Both the position numbers and the translations under genes were made by a program. Below are positions 35,193 through 42,957 of a stretch of DNA of 54,852 nucleotides, piece by piece. The stretch is taken from positions 1-54,852 of the forward strand of contig DHVX01000079.1 of assembly GCA_002412885.1 (NCBI GenBank), written 5' to 3'. Position 1 is the first letter of the stretch. Every line of letters starts with the position of its first letter. This DNA comes from Bacteroidales bacterium UBA5197. Its GTDB lineage: Bacteria; Bacteroidota; Bacteroidia; Bacteroidales; Lentimicrobiaceae. The notes beneath the pieces were generated by a model. It worked only from the letters and a program-made list of their open reading frames with translations. It ran no database searches and was not told the origin of the DNA.

Positions 35193-35513
35193 AGCCAGGG
35201 TTTGACTTAAAATTAACTTGATTTGCAAAACGCTTGTTTTCATTTAGTCAAGCCCTGACTACATGATTTATTGATAGTCAGGGCTTGACTTGAAATTACT
35301 TTGTTTTTGCAAAAGCATGTTTTTAATTGGTCAATCCCTGACTTGCGTATTCTCTTTGATAGTCAGGGTTTGACTTAAAATTAACTTGATTTGCAAAACG
35401 CTTGTTTTCATTTAGTCAAGCCCTGACTAGGGGATTCTCTTTGATATTCAGGGATTGACTTGAAAATAACTTGTTTTTGCAAAAGCATGTTTTTAATTAG
35501 TCAATCCCTGACT
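35193..35513. repeat. Tandem array of four 68-bp TIR elements in A-B-A-B order
   Basis: Units lie at 35193-35260, 35276-35343, 35361-35428 and 35446-35513. Each begins near AGTCAGGG.TTGACTT and ends near GTCAA.CCCTGACT, so the ends are inverted repeats of each other. Units 1 and 3 share TTTGCAAAACGCTTGTTTTC; units 2 and 4 share TTGCAAAAGCATGTTTTTAA. The array is therefore a duplicated ~168-bp dimer. A related single element lies at about 47940-48008. Confidence 0.9.
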
Positions 35514-35539
35514 TGCATAAAGATTATTGCCTAATTTAC

Positions 35540-35547
35540 TACCTTTG
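35540..35547 (+). promoter_or_regulatory. Candidate -7 box of the amylase operon
   Basis: TACCTTTG matches TAnnTTTG, 27 bases before the ATG at 35575. It falls inside the longer open frame from 35527, which argues for the later start. Confidence 0.55.
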
Positions 35548-35574
35548 ACCCACAATCATTATAAACTGAAAATC

Positions 35575-37449
35575 ATGAAGGCATTCGGATGGATATTGGC
35601 GGTTCTATTACCGCTTGCTATGGTTTCCTGTAAAGGAACTCCCGAAAAACAACCCACAGAAAATATGGAAAATAATCAGAAAGTAGTCGTATATCAGGTG
35701 TTTACCCGACTGTTCGGAAACACCAGTACCACCAACAAACCCTGGGGAACGCTAGAAGAGAACGGTGTGGGCAAGTTCAATGATTTCACCGACAAGGCAC
35801 TGGAAGAAATCAAAGCGCTGGGTGTGTCTCACATCTGGTACACAGGCGTGCCGCATCATGCAGTAATCCGCGATTACACCGCTTACGGAATTTCAAACGA
35901 TGATCCGGATGTGGTGAAAGGCCGCGCAGGTTCACCCTATGCTGTCAAAGACTATTATAATGTAAATCCTGATCTGGCGGTTGATCCCGCCAAAAGGCTT
36001 GAAGAGTTTAAGGCGTTGGTAGATCGCACGCACAAACATGGCATGAAAGTAATTATCGACATTGTGCCAAACCACGTCGCCAGAGGTTATAAATCGCTCT
36101 CCAATCCTGAGGGCGTTACCGATTTCGGAGCATCAGACGATACTTCTGTGGAGTATGCACGCAACAATAACTTCTATTATATTCCAGGTCAGGCTTTTAA
36201 AGTGCCTGCACCGCGCGATGGCTATAAACCTCTCGGAGGTGAAGCTCACCCTATGGCAGATGGCAGGTTTGATGAAAATCCGGCAAAATGGACAGGCAAC
36301 GGATCGCGCATGGCGCAACCTGATGCTAATGACTGGTACGAAACCGTGAAGATCAATTATGGCGTCCGCCCTGACGGAAGCAAAGATTTTGATACTCTGC
36401 CTGCGGGTTTTGATGTAAAATCACATGCCGATCATTTTGCTTTCTGGCTTGATAAAGATGTACCCGATAGCTGGAAGAAATTCCGCGATATCGCACTTTA
36501 CTGGACTGATTTCGGGGTGGATGGTTTTCGCTTCGATATGGCCGAAATGGTTCCGGTTGAGTTCTGGAGTTATATGAATTCTGCCATTAAAAATGCTAAT
36601 CCTGATGCTTTTTTACTTGCCGAAGTTTACAATCCTGCAATGTATCGCGCATATCTCCACCTTGGGAAAATGGACTACCTCTACGACAAAGTGGAGCTTT
36701 ATGATACCCTGAAAAACATAATTCAGGGACACGGGTCGGCGGATAACCTTGTTGCAATTCAGGCGGGACTTGCTGATATCGAACATCATATGCTGCATTT
36801 TCTCGAAAATCATGATGAACAGCGACTGCCAAGTCCGCCTTTTGCAGGAAATGCAGTCAAAGGAAAACCGGCCATGGTTTTGAGCGCAACCATCAGCACC
36901 GCGCCAACCATGATTTATTTCGGGCAGGAAGTTGGCGAACCCGGTGAAGGTGATGCAGGCTTCGGAAGTACTTCCCGCACCACAATATTCGATTATTGGG
37001 GTGTTCCCGCCCATCAGCGCTGGATGAATGGCGGTGCCTTTGATGGCGGTCAGTTGAGTAATGAAGAAAAAGATCTTCGCGATTTTTACAAAAGGCTGCT
37101 CAATTTTACCCTGAAAAGTTCAGCCCTAATGGGTAATTATCAGGAGCTTCATTCGTATAATCGTGCCAACAGCCAGGGTTATTACGAAAAGGGATTTTCA
37201 TTTGCACGCTGGTCGGAAGATGAACATCTGCTGGTGCTGGTCAATTTTAAAGACTGGGTTACAGATGAATATGAGCTGCAGATACCTGCCGATCTGATCA
37301 GTAAGTGGAAACTTAAAGATGGTAATTATAAACTTGCCGATCAATTGTACGGAGTTGAAGTCCCGGATCTTGTGGTTGCAGGAGGAAAAGGGAAAGTTAA
37401 GATTTCGTTGAAACCTTTGGAGTCTTTGGTTCTGAAGGTAGAGATATAG
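35575..37449 (+). CDS. Glycoside hydrolase family 13 (alpha-amylase) lipoprotein
   Basis: A 624-residue exported lipoprotein (signal ends in PLAMVSC) with a GH13 TIM barrel that acts on alpha-glucans. The conserved regions are VIIDIVPNH, the nucleophile Asp321 in GFRFDMAEM, the acid/base Glu350 in LLAEVYN and Asp414 in LENHDEQR. A C-terminal beta domain (ending LKPLESLVLKVEI) follows the barrel. An exported isochorismatase-fold enzyme follows 30 bases downstream. The ATG at 35575 is chosen because it begins the lipoprotein signal and follows a promoter box. Confidence 0.94.
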   Translation: MKAFGWILAVLLPLAMVSCKGTPEKQPTENMENNQKVVVYQVFTRLFGNTSTTNKPWGTLEENGVGKFNDFTDKALEEIKALGVSHIWYTGVPHHAVIRDYTAYGISNDDPDVVKGRAGSPYAVKDYYNVNPDLAVDPAKRLEEFKALVDRTHKHGMKVIIDIVPNHVARGYKSLSNPEGVTDFGASDDTSVEYARNNNFYYIPGQAFKVPAPRDGYKPLGGEAHPMADGRFDENPAKWTGNGSRMAQPDANDWYETVKINYGVRPDGSKDFDTLPAGFDVKSHADHFAFWLDKDVPDSWKKFRDIALYWTDFGVDGFRFDMAEMVPVEFWSYMNSAIKNANPDAFLLAEVYNPAMYRAYLHLGKMDYLYDKVELYDTLKNIIQGHGSADNLVAIQAGLADIEHHMLHFLENHDEQRLPSPPFAGNAVKGKPAMVLSATISTAPTMIYFGQEVGEPGEGDAGFGSTSRTTIFDYWGVPAHQRWMNGGAFDGGQLSNEEKDLRDFYKRLLNFTLKSSALMGNYQELHSYNRANSQGYYEKGFSFARWSEDEHLLVLVNFKDWVTDEYELQIPADLISKWKLKDGNYKLADQLYGVEVPDLVVAGGKGKVKISLKPLESLVLKVEI

Positions 37450-37479
37450 TAATGTCACTGTTTTTTATTACTTATTGAT

Positions 37480-38073
37480 ATGAAAACGAAATCCGCGTTT
37501 CTAAAGATGCTTGTTTTAGCTTTTTTCATGCTGGCTAATGTGGCCTTCGGACAAACCGGAAAAACAGCTTTGTTGCTGATTGATATTCAGTATTTCTATT
37601 TCGAAGGAGGATCATCGGCATTGGTTGATCCTTTGCCCGCCAGTGTGAATGCGGCAAAATTGCTTTCCAGCTTCAGAGAAAAGGGAAATTTGGTTGTACA
37701 TGTTAAGCATGGTGAAGGTCAGCAAAGCGACATCCATGAAAATGTAAAACCTCTTGACAGTGAAAAAGTTATTGTAAAAAACGAAGTTAACAGTTTTCTG
37801 AACACGGATTTGCTGGAGTATCTCAGGGCAAACAATATTGAAAATATTGTCCTTTGCGGAATGCAGACGCATATGTGTCTGGAAGCTGCAACCCGCGCTG
37901 CTGCTGATTTTGGCTTTTTATGTACTGTAATTGGTGATGCCTGTGCCACAAAAGATCTGAAGTTTGGCGATAAGGTGATAAAGGCGGAGGATGTACATTA
38001 TTCAACCCTTGCCAGTTTCAAGCCATACGCAAAAGTCTTGAACACCGATGCTTACCTGAAAAATGGCTTGTAA
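37480..38073 (+). CDS. Exported isochorismatase-family cysteine hydrolase
   Basis: A 197-residue cysteine hydrolase of the isochorismatase/nicotinamidase fold. The probable triad is Asp35 (LLLIDIQ), Lys100 (VIVKNEVNSF) and Cys133 (CGMQTHMCLEAA). Unusually, it carries an N-terminal signal peptide (ending NVAFGQ), so it probably acts outside the cytoplasm; most relatives are cytoplasmic. It begins 30 bases after the amylase gene, which suggests one transcript. The substrate is unknown: amidohydrolase activity is likely, and isochorismate is unlikely for an exported enzyme. Confidence 0.86.
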   Translation: MKTKSAFLKMLVLAFFMLANVAFGQTGKTALLLIDIQYFYFEGGSSALVDPLPASVNAAKLLSSFREKGNLVVHVKHGEGQQSDIHENVKPLDSEKVIVKNEVNSFLNTDLLEYLRANNIENIVLCGMQTHMCLEAATRAAADFGFLCTVIGDACATKDLKFGDKVIKAEDVHYSTLASFKPYAKVLNTDAYLKNGL

Positions 38074-38125
38074 TTAACTGACCTCTGTCCTCTTACATCT
38101 TACCTCTTACATCATTATAAAAATC

Positions 38126-38347
38126 ATGGAACCCGATTCTCAACTATTGCTACAGCTTGTAGAAATGAAAATGCCTTTCGGCAAGTACAAAGGAACTGTT
38201 CTTTGTAATCTGCCGGTTTCATACCTTGAATGGTTTCAGCGGAAAGGTTTTCCCGAAGGCAAACTGGGAATGCTATTGCAAACAATATATGAAATAAAAC
38301 TCAATGGGTTGGAATATCTGCTGACCCCGCTCAGAACAAGACGGTAA
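38126..38347 (+). CDS. DUF3820 small protein
   Basis: A 73-residue protein of the DUF3820 family with the hallmark MPFGKYKGTVLCNLPVSYL and WFQRKGFPEGKLG. The family is sometimes annotated as a putative quorum-sensing-regulated virulence factor, but its function is unestablished. The next ATG starts two bases after its stop, so it is coupled with the 156-residue gene downstream. Confidence 0.88.
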   Translation: MEPDSQLLLQLVEMKMPFGKYKGTVLCNLPVSYLEWFQRKGFPEGKLGMLLQTIYEIKLNGLEYLLTPLRTRR

Positions 38348-38349
38348 TC

Positions 38350-38820
38350 ATGAAAGCAGCTTCCCTCGCCATTATCAAGCACGAATTAAGCACTCTCCCG
38401 CAAAAGGAACTGCTGAAATTATGCCTGAGGCTGGCACGGTATAAAACCGAAAATAAGGAATTGCTGACTTATCTTCTGTTTGAATCAGGAGATGAAGCTG
38501 GTTATATCAAAAGTGTTAAAGATGATGTAGCGTTACAATTCAGTGAAATCAACATTACCCACCTCTATTTTGCACGGAAAAGTATCCGGAAGATTCTTAA
38601 AACCATCAACAAATTCATCAGATATTCTGGTTCAAAGCAAACCGAAGCAGAGCTTCTGATCTTCTTCTGCTCACAACTTAAATCTTCAGGAATTCATTAC
38701 CAAACAGTTACTTCCCTGAGCAATTTATACAAAAATCAGCTGCTGAAAATCAGCAAAACAATATCGGGCCTGCATGAAGATTTGCAGCATGATTATTTTG
38801 AGGAGTTGAAGGGATTGTAG
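38350..38820 (+). CDS. Helical protein of unknown function, coupled to DUF3820
   Basis: A 156-residue, largely alpha-helical cytoplasmic protein with a basic, Leu/Lys-rich composition (LPQKELLKLCLRLARYK, then RKSIRKILKTINKFIRY). No signal peptide or known motif was recognised. It starts two bases after the DUF3820 gene, so the two proteins probably work together. Confidence 0.7.
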   Translation: MKAASLAIIKHELSTLPQKELLKLCLRLARYKTENKELLTYLLFESGDEAGYIKSVKDDVALQFSEINITHLYFARKSIRKILKTINKFIRYSGSKQTEAELLIFFCSQLKSSGIHYQTVTSLSNLYKNQLLKISKTISGLHEDLQHDYFEELKGL

Positions 38821-38903
38821 AATTATGGATTATTGAGCCGCTAAAGGATATTCTATATTTTGGCTGTGTATAATTATAGTCAGGGTCAATGTATTTATAA
38901 GAA

Positions 38904-39125
38904 TCAGACATATCCCTTTTCCTTTGCAAGGAATATCAATTCAGTCAAGGTAATCTTACCAGCAACATAATCCCTGATGATTTCAACACTCCTTGGCGTT
39001 GGTTTAAAACCCTCAAACATATTACTCCCTATTGCATTAGCTGTACTTTCCAATGTTTTCAAATCAGAAAATTCAACTCCCATAATAGTAAGTTTATTTC
39101 GGTCAATTTCTATTGTACTATACAT
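38904..39125 (-). CDS. Orphan VbhA-like Fic antitoxin domain protein
   Basis: A 73-residue protein whose second half matches the VbhA-type antitoxin pattern. It has the inhibitory S/T-x-x-x-E-G motif as SNMFEG (Ser34, Glu38, Gly39), followed by FKPTPRSVEIIRDYVAGKIT and LTELI. In the known class I systems this helix blocks the ATP site of a Fic AMPylase. Here no fic gene with the HPFx(D/E)GN motif lies on either side: a spacer is downstream and doxX upstream. It may be an orphan or may act on a Fic protein encoded elsewhere. The N-terminus (IEIDRNKLTIMGVEFS) is beta-like. Confidence 0.65.
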   Translation of the reverse strand: MYSTIEIDRNKLTIMGVEFSDLKTLESTANAIGSNMFEGFKPTPRSVEIIRDYVAGKITLTELIFLAKEKGYV

Positions 39126-39230
39126 ATTTTTCAGTTTCAGAAAGCCTTACAAATATAATCAATTTTTTGTGATTTCTGATCTTAGCAGTGTTGGTTTTAG
39201 CACAATAGCGTTGTTAATATAACAGCTATC

Positions 39231-39650
39231 CTACTTCCATATCCTCCCTACTAAATGATCCAGTGAATACTTCCCCGGTCCCGCCAGTAATATTGCAATG
39301 TAAGGGAACAAGAAAAGCAATGCAGGCTCTTTCGAAGAAAACGGATCGCCGGCATGAGCCACAAAGGCTGCGACAAGCATGGTGACAATCAGAGGCAGCG
39401 CACTGATTCTGGTAAAAAGTCCTGCAATCAGAAACACTGACATCAAAACTTCAGCAAATATTGCAAGCGAAAGCCCGAGCAAAGGACTCCCCAAAACCGG
39501 CAGAAACATTCCTGCTTCAACAATCTGGCTGAAATTCAGAAGTTTGGGAATTCCATGAGTCAGCATCAGTATTCCAACCGCCAACCTGAGTAATAAAAGT
39601 CCCGCATCAGTTAAACCCGAATTGGCGGTATTGAAGATATTTTTTAACAT
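39231..39650 (-). CDS. DoxX family membrane protein
   Basis: A 139-residue protein with four predicted membrane helices and the DoxX-family features LLLRLAVGILMLTHGIPKLL and LIAGLFTRISALPLIVTML. Members are inner-membrane proteins linked to quinone or thiosulfate metabolism in some organisms, but most are uncharacterised. It is transcribed toward the VbhA-like gene, 105 bases away. Confidence 0.88.
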   Translation of the reverse strand: MLKNIFNTANSGLTDAGLLLLRLAVGILMLTHGIPKLLNFSQIVEAGMFLPVLGSPLLGLSLAIFAEVLMSVFLIAGLFTRISALPLIVTMLVAAFVAHAGDPFSSKEPALLFLFPYIAILLAGPGKYSLDHLVGRIWK

Positions 39651-39774
39651 ATTATGAACAATTTAGAATTCAATAAACGAATAATCAGCCCTAAGGTTCA
39701 GTAAAACAGCAGATTATAAAAAATCGTCATTTTCAACCACTTTGCAGCAGTTTTTTGATTCACATTTGTTAATT

Positions 39775-39782
39775 TATATTTG
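39775..39782 (+). promoter_or_regulatory. Candidate promoter of the DUF5020-NCS2 operon
   Basis: TATATTTG matches TAnnTTTG, 34 bases before the ATG. TTTG at 39754-39757 could be the -33 box, although the spacing is short. Confidence 0.45.
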
Positions 39783-39815
39783 CCGGTGAAACTTTAAATC
39801 CAAACCGGTAAAACT

Positions 39816-40517
39816 ATGAAAAAGAGTTACTTGCTAGTAATTTTGTCATTTTTAATGACGGGTGTTATTGCCCAGAATGTTCAACTTCATTACGACTTCG
39901 GGAAAGATCGGAAATTTCCGACAACTACTGTAGAAATGTTTAAACCCGACAAATGGGGTTCAACATTTTTCTTTGTGGATATGGATTATAATGTAAATGA
40001 TCAGAAAGGTGTCAATATGGCTTACTGGGAAATTGCCCGTGCCATTAACATCGGTAAAACCCCATTTGCATTTCATGCTGAGTACAACGGAGGTTTTGGT
40101 TCGTTTAAAGCAGATCCGCTTAATGGTGCCTATCAGATCAACGGTGCATGGCTTGCCGGGGTAGATTACATTTACAACAATGCTGATTTTTCGAAAGGCT
40201 TTACCATTCAGGTGTTGTACAAGAATATCCGCGACAAGCATGATGCCGCCTTCCAGCTTACCGGTGTGTGGTACATGCATATGCTTAATAAAAAGGTGAC
40301 ATTCAGTGGTTTTGCTGATTTCTGGAGAGAGGATTTTGCTTTCGTTGATGGCGAAAGTATTGAAGAAACCAAATTTGTATTCCTTACTGAACCTCAGCTC
40401 TGGTATAATTTTACCGAAAACATCTCTCTCGGAACCGAAATTGAAATCGGAAGCAACTTCGGAGGAGTAAAAGGGTTTGCCGTAAACCCGACCATTGGTG
40501 CAAAATGGACTTTCTGA
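39816..40517 (+). CDS. DUF5020 outer-membrane barrel, Tsx-like
   Basis: A 233-residue barrel protein of the DUF5020 family with a signal peptide ending in VIAQN and the family start HYDFGKDRKFPTTTVEMF. It has Tsx-like spacing of aromatic strands and ends TIGAKWTF. Tsx proteins are nucleoside channels of the outer membrane. The purine permease encoded 23 bases downstream supports a nucleoside or nucleobase uptake role. The functional assignment is inferred from similarity and context. Confidence 0.85.
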   Translation: MKKSYLLVILSFLMTGVIAQNVQLHYDFGKDRKFPTTTVEMFKPDKWGSTFFFVDMDYNVNDQKGVNMAYWEIARAINIGKTPFAFHAEYNGGFGSFKADPLNGAYQINGAWLAGVDYIYNNADFSKGFTIQVLYKNIRDKHDAAFQLTGVWYMHMLNKKVTFSGFADFWREDFAFVDGESIEETKFVFLTEPQLWYNFTENISLGTEIEIGSNFGGVKGFAVNPTIGAKWTF

Positions 40518-40540
40518 TCATCAACTAAAACAAAGGAACG

Positions 40541-41836
40541 ATGTTTGAAAAATTCTTCAGATTAGCGGAAAACAAAACCACCATCCGCACCGAGGTATTG
40601 GCCGGTCTTACCACTTTTATGACCATGGCTTATATTCTTGCCGTGAACCCTTCCATTCTCAGTGCTACCGGCATGGACAGGAATGCGCTGTTTACTGCTA
40701 CTGCGCTTGCTGCTTTGATTGGTACCCTGGTGATGGCACTTTATGCCAAACTACCTTTTGCATTGGCTCCGGGAATGGGACTGAATGCTTTTTTTGCATT
40801 TACAGTTGTACTTGGAATGGGTCACTCCTGGCAATTTGCACTCACTGCCGTTTTTATTGAAGGTATTATCTTTATCCTGCTCACCGCTTTTAACATCAGG
40901 GAACTGATAATCAACAGCATTCCTATGAACATGAAGCATGCTGTTTCAGCAGGTATCGGATTGTTTATTGCATTTATCGGGCTTCAGAATGCAGGCGTAA
41001 TCGTGAACAACGATGCAGTGCTTGTGGGTCTGGGTTCCATAAAAACACCTACTGTAATTGTTGCTCTGCTGGGCGTAATTATTACTGGTGTGCTCCTTGC
41101 AAAAAAGGTAAAAGGTGCTTTATTGATAGGGATTTTTGCTGCAACGTTGATTGGTATTCCTTTTGGGATAACTGTATTACCTGATGGAAATCTGGTGTCT
41201 CTTCCTCCTTCAATTGCACCTATTTTCTTTCAGTTTGAGTTCCACAATATCTTCACACTCGATATGCTGGTGGTCGTATTTACTTTTCTTTTTGTAGATA
41301 TGTTTGATACTGTCGGAACCCTTGTGGGAGTCAGCGATAAAGCCGGCATGCTAAGCCCTGAAGGTAAAGTTCCAAGAGCAAAACAAGCGCTTTTTGCTGA
41401 TGCCATCGGAACAACTGCCGGTGCAATGCTTGGAACAAGTACTGTTACAACTTACGTTGAAAGTGCTTCAGGAGTTGCAGAAGGTGGCCGCACCGGTTTG
41501 ACTGCGCTTTCTGTAGCAGGTTTATTTGTGCTGGCCCTGTTTCTTGCACCGATCTTTCTGATGATTCCAGCGGCAGCCACTGCTCCGGTGCTGTTTCTGG
41601 TAGGATTGTTTATGATGTCACCAATTCTGAAAATCAATCTGGACGATTTTACCGAAGCCATTCCAGCCTTTTTTACCATCATTATGATGCCGCTGAGCTA
41701 TTCAATTGCGGAAGGTATTGTTTTTGGAATGCTGTCATATGTGCTGCTGAAAGTCTTTACAGGGAAGCATCGTGAAGTTACACCGGTTATGTATGTGCTT
41801 GCAGTTTTGTTTATTGTCAGCTTTTTTGCAAAATAG
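40541..41836 (+). CDS. NCS2-family (AzgA-like) purine permease
   Basis: A 431-residue inner-membrane permease with 12-14 hydrophobic segments and the AzgA/PbuG-type signatures TTFMTMAYILAVNPSIL, FALAPGMGLNAFFAF, FLFVDMFDTVGTLVGV and GTSTVTTYVESASGVAEGG. Such proteins import adenine, guanine or hypoxanthine by proton symport. Together with the DUF5020 barrel it would form a route across both membranes. A strong terminator follows at 41845. Confidence 0.93.
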   Translation: MFEKFFRLAENKTTIRTEVLAGLTTFMTMAYILAVNPSILSATGMDRNALFTATALAALIGTLVMALYAKLPFALAPGMGLNAFFAFTVVLGMGHSWQFALTAVFIEGIIFILLTAFNIRELIINSIPMNMKHAVSAGIGLFIAFIGLQNAGVIVNNDAVLVGLGSIKTPTVIVALLGVIITGVLLAKKVKGALLIGIFAATLIGIPFGITVLPDGNLVSLPPSIAPIFFQFEFHNIFTLDMLVVVFTFLFVDMFDTVGTLVGVSDKAGMLSPEGKVPRAKQALFADAIGTTAGAMLGTSTVTTYVESASGVAEGGRTGLTALSVAGLFVLALFLAPIFLMIPAAATAPVLFLVGLFMMSPILKINLDDFTEAIPAFFTIIMMPLSYSIAEGIVFGMLSYVLLKVFTGKHREVTPVMYVLAVLFIVSFFAK

Positions 41837-41844
41837 TTTGATTT

Positions 41845-41888
41845 AAACCCTGGCAGGATATTTTCCCTGTCAGGGTTTTCTTTTTTTT
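41845..41888 (+). terminator. Terminator after the purine permease gene
   Basis: Stem AAACCCTGGCAGG / CCTGTCAGGGTTT (41845-41857 and 41865-41877) is followed by TCTTTTTTTT. It overlaps the 3' end of the convergent activase gene. Confidence 0.85.
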
Positions 41889-42795
41889 ACCCACCTATTC
41901 CGGCCTTTATTCCATATTTCCTGAATTTCTCAAGCGCAGCAGACAGCGCTTCTTTATCAGGTTCCCTGAGTTTTTCAGATTTATCTTTTATGCCGAGTTT
42001 CTGGTACTTATGCCGGGCAATGTTGTGATAGGGCAACAACTGGACTTCTTTACTGTCTCCTGCAAGTTCTGATATAAATCGTGCAGTTTGCTCAATATTT
42101 TCGTCAGTATCATTCACTCCGCCAATCAATGGAATGCGTATGATTATCCCGGCACCGGTTTCAGCCAGTTTTTTAAGGTTTTGAAGTATCAAGCTGTTGT
42201 CTGATCCGGTCCACTGCTTGTGAAGTTCCGAATCCATCATTTTCAGATCGTAAAGGAACATATCAGTGCGTTTTGCAACTTCCAGTAAAGTTTCTTCCCT
42301 GACATTTCCTGCAGTATCTACAATCCGGTGAATTCCCCGTTTGCCGCATTCGTCGAGCAGTTTTATCAATAATTCAGAATGAAGAAGCGGCTCTCCGCCT
42401 GAAAAGGTAACTCCGCCACCTGATTGTTCAAAAAATATACGTTCTTTCTCAATGATACCAATGATTTCATCAACCGACATCACTTTGCCCGACATCTCCA
42501 AAGCCATCGACGGACAGGCTTCGCAGCACTTTCCACACATGACGCAGCGTTGCTGATCAATTACAATACCATCCGCAAAAAGCGAAATGGCATCTTGTTC
42601 ACAGGCCACCACGCAACTCCCGCATCTGATGCACTTTGACTGCGTGTACATTTTTCCGGCTTCTGCCGAAATGCTTTCCGGATTATGGCACCATGCACAA
42701 TGAAGATTACATCCTTTGAAAAAAATGACAACACGTATGCCCGGACCATCATTAATGGCGTAGCGTTTGATGTCGAAAATCAGGCTGGTGGACAT
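41887..42795 (-). CDS. Glycyl-radical enzyme activating protein
   Basis: A 302-residue radical-SAM activase that installs the glycyl radical on its partner enzyme. The SAM cluster motif CNLHCAWC gives Cys29, Cys33 and Cys36. A ferredoxin-like insert has two further 4Fe-4S motifs (CIRCGSCVVAC and CVMCGKCCEAC). The downstream TFSGGEPLLH and RIPLIGGVNDT motifs are typical. This two-cluster type accompanies dehydratase-type glycyl-radical enzymes rather than pyruvate formate-lyase. Its target is the enzyme encoded 162 bases upstream on the same strand. Confidence 0.92.
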   Translation of the reverse strand: MSTSLIFDIKRYAINDGPGIRVVIFFKGCNLHCAWCHNPESISAEAGKMYTQSKCIRCGSCVVACEQDAISLFADGIVIDQQRCVMCGKCCEACPSMALEMSGKVMSVDEIIGIIEKERIFFEQSGGGVTFSGGEPLLHSELLIKLLDECGKRGIHRIVDTAGNVREETLLEVAKRTDMFLYDLKMMDSELHKQWTGSDNSLILQNLKKLAETGAGIIIRIPLIGGVNDTDENIEQTARFISELAGDSKEVQLLPYHNIARHKYQKLGIKDKSEKLREPDKEALSAALEKFRKYGIKAGIGG

Positions 42796-42903
42796 GTTCG
42801 GAGTGTTGTTTTTATTGGATTCTTTTTAAAGTAGGATGTAAGAAATAGGATGTAGGAAGTAGGAAGTAGGATGTAGAAGATCCGCAATCCGCAATCCGCA
42901 ATC

Positions 42904-42957
42904 CAAATTTAGAATTTAGAATTTAGAAATTAGAAATTGGATATTGGAAATTGGATA
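42904..42957. repeat. Heptamer-type microrepeats between the activase and glycyl-radical genes
   Basis: AATTTAG and AAATTAG units, then AAATTGGATATTGG, follow TAGGA[AT]GTAGG and CCGCAAT microrepeats (42820-42900). Read on the minus strand, part of this is the same AATTTCT heptamer as at 3.3, 5.1 and 7.2 kb. Confidence 0.7.

Noticed and set aside
35193..35513. CRISPR-like array upstream of the amylase gene
   Set aside because: Only four units with conserved interiors and terminal inverted repeats in an A-B-A-B order; the short linkers are related, not unique spacers.
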